A stretch of DNA of 6,170 nt from Clostridiales bacterium. GTDB taxonomy: Bacteria > Bacillota > Clostridia > Lachnospirales > WRAX01. The DNA lies in the NCBI GenBank assembly GCA_031271375.1, contig JAISVU010000359.1, forward strand, positions 1-6,170, given 5' to 3'. The position numbers and the translations under genes were made by a program. The notes under the pieces were generated by a model. The model saw only the letters and a list, made by a program, of their open reading frames with translations, did no database searches and was not told the origin of the DNA. Below, piece after piece: positions 1 through 6,170 of the stretch (the stretch's first letter is position 1; every line of letters begins with the position of its first letter).

Positions 1-3000
1 TGTCGTCCTTATTAAAGACGCTGCTCTCGAACTTGGAAATCTCGTACCCGCTTAAGGGGTATATGTTAGAATGCATAAAGGGACCGTCGCCCAAAGCCAG
101 CTGCGGACGGGTTTGATAAGCCGCGAGCAGGGTGGGCCGATAAGTAAAATAACCCGGTCTTATGGGATCGTAATACCATCGGCGCTGGGAGGCGATGACC
201 TCTGCGATATCCTCACCATAACGTTCATCCTTTCTGCTGTTAGTTAAATAGTTTGATTCCGCGTACAGCATATCAAAGGGCTCGGGTGTCGCTTCCGGGT
301 CATGAAAAACACGTTCCTCCCCCGTTTCGATTCCTCTTACAAAGAAAGCCGTTGAGTTGGTGGTTCCGAAATCCAGCCCAATGACAGCGCTGTTTATCAA
401 GTCGTCCCTGCTTATGTAATGAGAAATATCTTGATTTTTAACGGAAAACGGCCTGGCGAAAATACAGCCCTTCACTCCGTCGATATTATATCCAAGCACC
501 CGCGGATATTTCGCCAGTTTGTGCGAGGTGAACGCAACATCCACATAGTAATCCTTCTCAAAACGGTTGTACCTTGCCTTCACATAGTTATCCCTTTGCC
601 GGTATCTATCACCCTTTATAAACTCAGGGAAAACAATGTGCCCCAATATGCTCTCGCTCTGGTCAAACTCCTTAAATCTCGCCGCTTCGCCCAGATTGCC
701 AAATTGAAAGACGCTGGCATTATACTCGTTCCAGCCCTCTATCTCTACATCGGGCCATACGGAAACCGACGGCACAAGCGAGGAGGATGCCGAAAACGGT
801 TCTTTTTTATCCCGCGATAAATAAACGGTCGATCCTTCGTCTTTGCTAAAATAGCGCTTTATCATCGGACAGTCTTCGTCAAGCGGCTTGCATATGACAT
901 CGTATACGCCTGTGTCTCCATGCTTCCAATAGTACGCCTCAACGTAATCCAATCCGTAATAAGCCGTGGTAGACGTATCCTTGCGCTGGTTGGTATGGCT
1001 TTCATGGTATCGGTACATGCGTTCATAGGCGGATTCTTTAAAAGGCAGCAGTGTGGCTACTTTATATTCACCAACCCGCCCCCCAACAACATCGCCTAAA
1101 TCCCCTTTCTTGCCGCCAAAATTCTTTATGCCTCTTACTAACCTTCGAACCTCAGTGTCATATATATACGGCACAAGGGTGTCCTCATACAGCCCGTCTT
1201 CAACGGAAGCAAAGAACAGCTCAAGCGGAGTTCCCCTAGTATACTCGTTCTGCTGTCTTATAAACTCGGATGAGTCAAATGGGTAGCATTCATCAAGCCA
1301 GGACATATCCGCATTACCAACCGATTCCTCCAACCGCTCCCGCCTATGCGTCACCAGATTAATTATTGCCTGCCCGTCGGTAACGTCGGCGGCGATTTCT
1401 TCCTTTTTGTACCTATCCAGTTTTGCTTTTAAATGCTCGGCAAACGCGCCGTAATACTTGATTAGAAGCAGAATCTCAAACTCGAACAAACGCCAAGGAC
1501 CGACGGCAACGGTCTTCAGCGCGGGACAATTATGCTCTGTTTCCCTGTCTGTCCAAAATCCTTCTATCGCAGCCTGTACCGGGCCGTTATCAGTGACGCA
1601 GAACACCGTATCGGCGCAAGTCGCGGCAGCCTGCCATCCGTTCAGCTTTATTGCGCGGTTTAGCATGTCCCTATTCACAAACTCGCAGAAAGGAGACAGC
1701 GTGCGGCCGCTGACCCATTGTCCAGCAGGGTCGGTCATCGTTTCATGCGTTATATTAATTCCACTGCGTATATCTTTAAGCGCTATAAGCTGAAGCATAT
1801 TAAACCAATCGTTTATAACGCCGAAGCCACGGCTTTCCGAATCGCCGTCCATGTATCCCATTGTATCCTCAAAAAACGGCGCTGTATACCGATTGACGGT
1901 GAAGTTATACGGCTCAAGCTGAGGGTTACAGGCGCCTGGGTTCCCGGTGAACCTGTTTTCCGGCCATGGAACAACGTCGGCTTCCCTGGCGTTCGCCTCG
2001 ATAATTTCTTTTCGTATTTCTGTGATACTCCTCCTCGTTTCCTCTCCAATCTCACCGACGCCGTTTAAACGCGTCAGCAGCCTGTCCAGGTATTGGATCA
2101 CGCAACGCCATTCAAAGGGAGCGACAGCCGAGGCGGCCGCGGATTTTCTCAAGACGTCCGAGGCTTGCTCCGTGCTAGGCCGGATTTCTCCGTTGCTGTT
2201 TACTGCCAGGTACTTGCCCGTATCCGAATAATAAAAACCATATCCGTTTGATTTTATACCCAAATTCCTCAAGCTATTCAGCGCCAGAGCCGTAAACATT
2301 TCCTTATAATCGCTTTCGGCCCTTTGAAGGGCCTCTTGCTCCGATTCCAGATTCACGTTCCGCCTCCCGTCAAGGGACTGCCTATTTTCATTGGGGTCAG
2401 GAACATTTAAAGGATCGACGTTAGTTATATCCCTAACGGTAAAGCGCAGAAAGTCATTCTCATGTGCGTTGAAGCTGTCAGTACCGATAAAAGTTTGGTT
2501 ATACTCAAACCGGGCCGGATTCATATGCCGCTTTTGGGCCGCGTTCCAGCCTTGCCCCGCTCCGGCGTTTCCCAACGCTCCAGCCAGCTCATCCGCGTAT
2601 TCTTTCACCAGCCTCTTTAGCACCGCATTGGCTTTTACTTCAAAATCCTCAACTTGATAGACAAGCTGTTGAATCCAATCAAATACATACTTTTTTTCAT
2701 CCAGGGACAGGCTCTCCCCCAGGCTCTTACCTTCCGTGCTCAAGCTATTCCATGCCAGTATCGCGTCAAAATCCTCGACAGGAAAAAACAACGTAACAGG
2801 CGACGTACCCGCGATCACTGTCTGAGGGGTGTATCTGTCGCCCGTCTGGGCCGCCTTGTTGTACTTTAATATAACAGCGCACATACCACGCCAGGTCATA
2901 CCGTTAAAAAGCCCGTCTGTCGGCAGATGCGCCTGGACATTATCGCTGTCGCAGATTCTTAAAAAGCTGCTTTTTGCCAAAGCCTGGCCCGTGAAGATTT

Positions 3001-3337
3001 CCTTAAACCTGATATTTAAGTCGGTTCTCTTGGCGTTAAGGGCAAGCAGTGTAATAATGTCCCGCCACTGCCGGGTAAAAATCTTACACAGTTCACTGCG
3101 CCGCTCACCGGCGGCTAAACCGTCGTCAGCGTTCAGTATGTTGAAAAAATCGATAGGCCTGCGGTATATTGAGGGCGTTGAAGCAGACGGACGGGCGTCC
3201 CTTCCTGCGCTAATGCTTCTAAGAGCGTTGCGGAGACTTACATTGTTCTCCGGTACGGAAAACGCATTTCCCTTATCGCCGTACCTGAATTTTACATCGC
3301 CGTCGCCGGGCAACAGCACTAACGGGGTGTTAGGCAT
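1..3337 (-). CDS. Very large protein with an internal actin/Hsp70-type ATPase domain (3' end outside window)
   Basis: The frame starts at ATG 3337-3335 and stays open for 1112 codons to the left edge, with no stop in the window; I read every codon. The clearest motif is VIGLDFGTTNSTAFFV at residues 985-1000. It matches the phosphate-1 loop of the actin/Hsp70/sugar-kinase ATPase superfamily, where DFGTTNS follows a hydrophobic strand. The rest of that domain (phosphate-2 and adenosine motifs) would lie past the left edge; a full domain would make the protein roughly 1400 residues or more. Residues 1-680 look mostly helical, with charged helices near 213-255, 330-360, 411-452 and 616-672. Residues ~730-980 look beta-rich, beginning at a glycine-rich segment (741-757) and including SVWPDVEIEGWNEY (859-872). 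No signal peptide or membrane segment is visible, so it is probably cytoplasmic. The SrfB-type virulence-factor group also joins an Hsp70-like fold to a large protein, but I cannot confirm membership. It follows the tubulin-like gene by 37 bases in the same direction, implying a shared function. Confidence 0.88.
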   Translation of the reverse strand, partial: MPNTPLVLLPGDGDVKFRYGDKGNAFSVPENNVSLRNALRSISAGRDARPSASTPSIYRRPIDFFNILNADDGLAAGERRSELCKIFTRQWRDIITLLALNAKRTDLNIRFKEIFTGQALAKSSFLRICDSDNVQAHLPTDGLFNGMTWRGMCAVILKYNKAAQTGDRYTPQTVIAGTSPVTLFFPVEDFDAILAWNSLSTEGKSLGESLSLDEKKYVFDWIQQLVYQVEDFEVKANAVLKRLVKEYADELAGALGNAGAGQGWNAAQKRHMNPARFEYNQTFIGTDSFNAHENDFLRFTVRDITNVDPLNVPDPNENRQSLDGRRNVNLESEQEALQRAESDYKEMFTALALNSLRNLGIKSNGYGFYYSDTGKYLAVNSNGEIRPSTEQASDVLRKSAAASAVAPFEWRCVIQYLDRLLTRLNGVGEIGEETRRSITEIRKEIIEANAREADVVPWPENRFTGNPGACNPQLEPYNFTVNRYTAPFFEDTMGYMDGDSESRGFGVINDWFNMLQLIALKDIRSGINITHETMTDPAGQWVSGRTLSPFCEFVNRDMLNRAIKLNGWQAAATCADTVFCVTDNGPVQAAIEGFWTDRETEHNCPALKTVAVGPWRLFEFEILLLIKYYGAFAEHLKAKLDRYKKEEIAADVTDGQAIINLVTHRRERLEESVGNADMSWLDECYPFDSSEFIRQQNEYTRGTPLELFFASVEDGLYEDTLVPYIYDTEVRRLVRGIKNFGGKKGDLGDVVGGRVGEYKVATLLPFKESAYERMYRYHESHTNQRKDTSTTAYYGLDYVEAYYWKHGDTGVYDVICKPLDEDCPMIKRYFSKDEGSTVYLSRDKKEPFSASSSLVPSVSVWPDVEIEGWNEYNASVFQFGNLGEAARFKEFDQSESILGHIVFPEFIKGDRYRQRDNYVKARYNRFEKDYYVDVAFTSHKLAKYPRVLGYNIDGVKGCIFARPFSVKNQDISHYISRDDLINSAVIGLDFGTTNSTAFFVRGIETGEERVFHDPEATPEPFDMLYAESNYLTNSRKDERYGEDIAEVIASQRRWYYDPIRPGYFTYRPTLLAAYQTRPQLALGDGPFMHSNIYPLSGYEISKFESSVFNKDD
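353..373 (-). other. Phosphate-1 motif (DFGTTNS) of the actin/Hsp70-like ATPase domain
   Basis: These bases encode residues 989-995 of the large protein, in the same frame as its ATG at 3337. Asp followed by Phe-Gly-Thr-Thr-Asn-Ser after the strand AVIGL is the typical beta-hairpin that contacts the nucleotide phosphates in DnaK-like and actin-like ATPases. The strand-turn-strand continues with TAFFVRG (residues 996-1002), as the fold requires. Confidence 0.85.
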
Positions 3338-3344
3338 AGTCAAA

Positions 3345-3349
3345 CCTCC
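3345..3349 (-). promoter_or_regulatory. Ribosome binding site of the large ATPase-domain gene
   Basis: GGAGG on the minus strand lies seven bases before the ATG at 3337-3335, in the 37-base gap after the tubulin-like gene. The gap has no convincing hairpin or promoter, so transcription most likely continues from the upstream genes. Another ATG at 3351-3349 in the same gap reads only ATG GAG GTT TGA and is not a gene. Confidence 0.8.
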
Positions 3350-3374
3350 ATGTCGTAACTACTGTTTCCGTGTT

Positions 3375-5063
3375 CTACAAAAACGAACCGCAAATTTTGT
3401 ATATCCTCCGTATCATTTGAGAAACGGTGGGCAGGGCCGCCGGATATTTTCCCTTTAAATCATGGTCGGCATTATTTAGTATACGGACAGCCAGCTCCCC
3501 ATAGTCAAAAGCTCCGTCTCTGCCTTGCAAGTCCGTTCCGAGGTTATTTCCAGAACCTGTATATAATATACCGTTAAGCGGGTTTTCAGCTTTATATTTG
3601 ATGAGTTTCGACCCGACTAGATTCGTGAATATTACGTTTCCATACTTTTCATCCGCTGCGGTCGCCGGTTCCGGCTTAAATTCGTGAAGAAGCCTACAGA
3701 ACCATGTCGCGTGAAGCTCGAAATACCTGTTCATATTCATTATAGGGCCGCGAACGGCGTCCGTTTCGTCGTTATTCCAGCTCCGGTTCCTCTGGCCCAT
3801 TCTTAACGCGGTATTAAGGAACGGCTGCCGTAGAATCGGCCTAAAACTCTCCCTTACGCTCCTGACCCGCTTAAAATCCCAGTCAGCCGAGCCCTGTACT
3901 TCCTCCATAAACTTGCTCACAAACGCCGGAATAAAGACGCTGCTTAACAGTATGAAGTTGTTGAGCCTCTTCTTTAATTCTAAACCGTTCTCATCACCGG
4001 CGGTCGGAAGATCCCGCCAGGAAATTTCTCTAAAGGCTTTATCAACGCCTATCCCATGCCAGGGGTTGTTAATTGCCCCCAAATCCGCATTTTGCATAAG
4101 GTCGGCCTCAAAAACTTCCTTGCTCGCCAAAGCTCCGAAGAGCTCCAGCATATGCGGCCAGTTGTCCTGTTTCTCCCCACCCTCGTCATAGTTTTCGTTG
4201 CGTTCGATTTTCCCGTCGTTTATGGCGGCTCCAATGGCGTATACACGGTTAAACGCGCCTACGTCGGAGTTGGTTTCATAAAAATCCATCGCCCGTTTCG
4301 TCGCCTTGGCAAATTCATCAAAATCCACTGTACTCGTAGCCGCTAGATTCGTCGTGACTGTGAAGTACGGCATATACAGCGCGCCGGCAACCACCAGCCT
4401 GTTGACGGGCATTACGTTCATCAAGGCTTTGGCGCGCGCCTGTATCGCCTGAGCCACTGCAGGGAACCCTGACGCCCCGGTACCTCCGAAGGCGGAGCCG
4501 ACAATAAACACCTTGACGTTGGAACTCCCCAACTCAGTGCCTATGTCTCTGAGCAGATAATTAAACTCGCTGTTGTCTGTTTCCCATTTCTCGACCCATT
4601 TGTAAAAGGCGAAGGAGCCCAGCGAGGGATGGGCAAAAAACCCCTGTCCCATGTCCAACTGCTCCCGCTCGTGCTGGTTATACAGGAGCCGCATCATGTA
4701 ATCCCCTTCGGCCACATTCTCGTCAACCACGTAATCGTTTAAATAATGTCTAGCCAGCTTGTTATTGCTTTCGACTGGTGAAACGCTCCAGCTGTTCAGA
4801 CCCGGGACACGCTCGATTTTCGTGTTGAAAAGATCGTCGGCTCCACCGCCGCCGTCCCCGTACAGGTCATTCCTGCACCTCACATATAAATCCAGAGCTT
4901 CTTCAAGTTTAGTCTTGTTCCCGTTCCGCTTGTCCGAATCTATAACCAGCATCTTCAATTTTCGTACGTTCTTTAAATAACCGCAGTCGCACAGATGCAG
5001 CAGTCCCCGCGCAACACGCCCTCCTGTGCCGCCTATCCCGATAAAATAGCATACATCGGACAT
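3375..5063 (-). CDS. Tubulin/FtsZ-superfamily GTPase-like protein (divergent, Tubulin_2 / FtsZl-1 type)
   Basis: A 562-residue protein starts with ATG at 5063 and ends with TAG at 3377-3375. Two glycine motifs place it in the tubulin/FtsZ superfamily: an N-terminal nucleotide-binding loop GIGGTGG (residues 9-15) directly after a hydrophobic strand, and the signature loop FGGTGASG (192-199) after the strand KVFIVGSA. A second strand with acidic residues (LVIDSDK, 39-45) matches the S2/T2 position. After the signature come a helix, the strand RLVVAGALYMPYF (222-234), a segment VDFDEFAKATKRAMDFY (246-262) and the strand RVYAIG, an order resembling the S5-T5-H5-S6 part of FtsZ. The distance from first loop to signature (~180 residues) is longer than in classical FtsZ (~90), including a Gly/Asp-rich stretch (residues 68-77). 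It is longer than cell-division FtsZ (typically 350-400 residues), so it is not the division gene. I could not assign the catalytic T7 loop by eye, so GTP hydrolysis is unproven. The tail after ~530 is basic and hydrophobic. Expected role: cytoplasmic GTP-binding filament or switch acting with the membrane protein before it and the ATPase protein after it. Confidence 0.88.
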   Translation of the reverse strand: MSDVCYFIGIGGTGGRVARGLLHLCDCGYLKNVRKLKMLVIDSDKRNGNKTKLEEALDLYVRCRNDLYGDGGGGADDLFNTKIERVPGLNSWSVSPVESNNKLARHYLNDYVVDENVAEGDYMMRLLYNQHEREQLDMGQGFFAHPSLGSFAFYKWVEKWETDNSEFNYLLRDIGTELGSSNVKVFIVGSAFGGTGASGFPAVAQAIQARAKALMNVMPVNRLVVAGALYMPYFTVTTNLAATSTVDFDEFAKATKRAMDFYETNSDVGAFNRVYAIGAAINDGKIERNENYDEGGEKQDNWPHMLELFGALASKEVFEADLMQNADLGAINNPWHGIGVDKAFREISWRDLPTAGDENGLELKKRLNNFILLSSVFIPAFVSKFMEEVQGSADWDFKRVRSVRESFRPILRQPFLNTALRMGQRNRSWNNDETDAVRGPIMNMNRYFELHATWFCRLLHEFKPEPATAADEKYGNVIFTNLVGSKLIKYKAENPLNGILYTGSGNNLGTDLQGRDGAFDYGELAVRILNNADHDLKGKYPAALPTVSQMIRRIYKICGSFL

Positions 5064-5069
5064 TAATAA

Positions 5070-5076
5070 CCCTCCT
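5070..5076 (-). promoter_or_regulatory. Ribosome binding site that sets the start of the tubulin-like gene
   Basis: AGGAGGG on the minus strand stands six bases before the ATG at 5063-5061. It overlaps the TAG stop (5077-5075) of the membrane-protein gene. This spacing supports ATG at 5063 over an in-frame TTG at 5081-5079, which would add six residues but would place the Shine-Dalgarno sequence inside the coding region. The overlap suggests that ribosomes finishing the membrane-protein gene can reinitiate here. Confidence 0.85.
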
Positions 5077-5563
5077 AGCAATAGTTGACTAACTTGGCCA
5101 GCTTAAGTGGCTTGAAAAACATTGCCTGCATAAGAATCAAGCAGAAAACCGGGTGCATGATCAGGCTTACCGCATGATCGAATATCAGGTAGTCCGATGA
5201 GCCTTCGTGATGCAAATAATCAATAACGAAAGCGAACGCCAGGATGACAATAAGATTAAAGAAAGCGGTCAGAATCAGCAGCGTGACCTTTCCGGGGCCT
5301 TTTGACTTCTTTTTTCGTTTTCCCGGGAGGTTATAATCCTGCGACCGGAATCGAAGGGACATAAAGAACGTAATGAATGATACTGATGAGGCAACCAACA
5401 AGTACCACATCCGCGTACCATCGATCCAACCGGGGAAGAAGCGCTCGTCAAAGTATACCTCAGCCCTTCCATATATAAACGTGTTCGACAGAAAATACGC
5501 GGAAAGCGTTGCCAAAACGACCGCAAATGCAAGAAGCCCGTAATGCTTTAATTTAACGCTCAC
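5075..5563 (-). CDS. Small four-helix integral membrane protein, family not recognised
   Basis: A 162-residue protein begins at GTG (5563-5561) and ends at TAG (5077-5075). Four hydrophobic segments are clear, at about residues 9-31, 52-70, 93-117 and 125-150. Between segments 2 and 3 lies a strongly basic linker (GKRKKKSKGPGK, residues 81-92). The N-terminus (KLKH) and C-terminus (KPLKLAK) are also basic, while the loop after segment 1 (residues 32-51) and the loop after segment 3 (115-124) carry the acidic residues. By the positive-inside rule both ends and the central linker should be cytoplasmic. There is no cleavable signal peptide or known enzymatic motif. The ribosome binding site of the tubulin-like gene overlaps its stop codon, so the two are probably translationally coupled. 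The context suggests a membrane anchor or receptor for the cytoskeletal-type proteins encoded after it; that role is inferred from position and topology only. Confidence 0.9.
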   Translation of the reverse strand: MSVKLKHYGLLAFAVVLATLSAYFLSNTFIYGRAEVYFDERFFPGWIDGTRMWYLLVASSVSFITFFMSLRFRSQDYNLPGKRKKKSKGPGKVTLLILTAFFNLIVILAFAFVIDYLHHEGSSDYLIFDHAVSLIMHPVFCLILMQAMFFKPLKLAKLVNYC

Positions 5564-5570
5564 AGTTCAT

Positions 5571-5576
5571 CCCCCC
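5571..5576 (-). promoter_or_regulatory. G-rich ribosome binding site for the membrane-protein gene
   Basis: On the minus strand GGGGGG lies seven bases before the GTG at 5563-5561 and fixes that codon as the start. An ATG at 5570-5568 is closer to the G run but is in another frame and reaches TAA after five codons, so it is not the start. A pure G run is a less usual Shine-Dalgarno form than the AGGAGG and GGAGG sites of the two downstream genes. Confidence 0.7.
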
Positions 5577-5581
5577 AGACT

Positions 5582-6170
5582 TTAATTCTGTATATTGCCC
5601 AGATACATGATTATATCCGCAACAGGACTCTCGCCCTGCTGCGCGGTTCCGGCTGCGGACAGCATTCCGAACAGGTCTTCTGCGTTACCGGTAACGACGG
5701 TATAGCCCTTGACAGTCTCTTCGCCGACAGCCAGGGCAGGTATATTCGGATGATATTCCCCGAAATGAACATACTCACTGAGCCATTCCGAAGAAACGGA
5801 CTCTTTACTGGGATACAGCTTTATATACGCCATAAACCGATAGTTATTCACCGACATCAAATCTTCAGCAAGGTCCAGCAATGCGTCGCGGTTAATCGTT
5901 ATAACCGTATCCATGTTACCGCCTTCAAACCGTCCTACGGCGGATACCGCCTCTGTCGCTCCTGTGGGACTCCAGTTCGCGAACGTATTTCCGAATGCGT
6001 CTTTATAAGCACTTTCCGAGCTTATATCCTCCCCGCCTTGTGACGGATAAAACAATGTTATTTGTTCATCAAAGTCCATGTTCCCGTCTGCCGTAGCGTT
6101 TCTGCCGTTATAAGGCGCGGCGACGGTTACATTGAAAGCGCTGTCCTCACCGCTTTCGCCCCGCATCATG
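5582..6170 (-). CDS. 3' part of a gene for an acidic, cysteine-free soluble protein of unknown function (truncated by window edge)
   Basis: An open frame enters at the right edge and ends with TAA at 5584-5582. Two adjacent ATG codons lie at 6169-6164, but the frame is still open at the last base and no upstream ribosome binding site can be seen. The visible 195 residues are therefore probably the C-terminal part of a longer protein. They contain no cysteine and are strongly acidic (I count 28 Asp/Glu against 9 Lys/Arg). There is no membrane segment. The first 15 or so residues look like a polar, acidic linker. A probable beta-rich part follows (strand-like runs such as AFNVTVAAPY, EQITLFYP and MDTVITIN), then an amphipathic helix (DALLDLAEDLMS), then another strand (YRFMAYIKLYP). 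I do not recognise the family. Tubulin-like operons of other bacteria can include a von Willebrand A protein, but no metal-site motif (DxSxS) is visible here. Gene B starts 18 bases after the stop, so the two are probably co-transcribed. Certain: coding and strand. Unknown: function and full length. Confidence 0.8.
   Translation of the reverse strand, partial: MMRGESGEDSAFNVTVAAPYNGRNATADGNMDFDEQITLFYPSQGGEDISSESAYKDAFGNTFANWSPTGATEAVSAVGRFEGGNMDTVITINRDALLDLAEDLMSVNNYRFMAYIKLYPSKESVSSEWLSEYVHFGEYHPNIPALAVGEETVKGYTVVTGNAEDLFGMLSAAGTAQQGESPVADIIMYLGNIQN

Noticed and set aside
419..820. A 133-residue open frame on the plus strand
   Set aside because: It is antisense to the continuous large minus-strand gene. 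The composition is a shadow of that gene and no family motif is visible.
1813..2055. An 80-residue open frame on the minus strand in another phase
   Set aside because: It lies wholly inside the large gene, whose own frame is unbroken here, and has no ribosome binding site or recognisable product.
3338..3374. Possible terminator or promoter in the 37-base gap before the large gene
   Set aside because: I see no stable inverted repeat followed by a T run and no convincing -35/-10 pair, only the ribosome binding site.
2829..3458. A 209-residue open frame on the plus strand
   Set aside because: It lies antisense to the start of the large ATPase gene and the end of the tubulin-like gene, both well supported. 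It uses a GTG start with no clear ribosome binding site and shows no recognisable protein motif.
3375..5063. Housekeeping cell-division gene ftsZ
   Set aside because: The protein is much longer than FtsZ, has a wider gap between the two glycine loops, and is not beside division or cell-wall genes.
5064..5081. TTG at 5081 as the start of the tubulin-like gene, adding six residues
   Set aside because: The AGGAGGG site lies between this TTG and the ATG at 5063, with ideal spacing to the ATG. The glycine loop also begins at the usual distance from that ATG.
5275..5532. An 85-residue minus-strand frame overlapping the membrane-protein gene
   Set aside because: The overlapping frame encoding four clear membrane segments with a good start site is far better supported.

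Overview
The window is an almost fully coding stretch read entirely from the minus strand. It carries four closely packed genes in one probable operon, in transcription order from the right edge: (A) the 3' part of a gene for an acidic soluble protein (6170 down to 5582, cut by the window edge); (B) a 162-residue four-helix membrane protein (5563-5075); (C) a 562-residue tubulin/FtsZ-superfamily GTPase-like protein (5063-3375); and (D) a very large protein (from 3337 past the left edge, at least 1112 residues) in which an actin/Hsp70-type ATPase domain begins only near residue 985. Gene D leaves the window without a stop codon. I confirmed by reading every codon from 3337 to 2 that its frame is unbroken, so the left 3.3 kb is one gene. 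Gaps are 18, 11 and 37 bases, each with a good Shine-Dalgarno sequence. I see no promoter, terminator, RNA gene, CRISPR array, insertion sequence or attachment site.

Organism: the strong AGGAGG-type ribosome binding sites, a GTG start, dense co-directional packing and mid-range base composition fit a bacterium, plausibly a Bacillota/Clostridia-type lineage. No housekeeping or marker gene is present, so this is a weak inference. The operon looks accessory.

How the genes may work together: a tubulin-like nucleotide-binding protein is encoded directly before a giant protein with an actin/Hsp70-like ATPase fold, and directly after a small membrane protein with a very basic cytoplasmic loop. The simplest reading is a membrane-linked machine using two different cytoskeletal-type NTPases. 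Divergent bacterial tubulin-like families (FtsZl-1 / Pfam Tubulin_2 type) have been proposed, as I recall, to belong to multi-gene membrane-remodelling systems. The association here is seen in the sequence; the function is inference. The first ~980 residues of protein D and all of the visible part of protein A match no family I can name by eye, and are the most likely places for undescribed biology.
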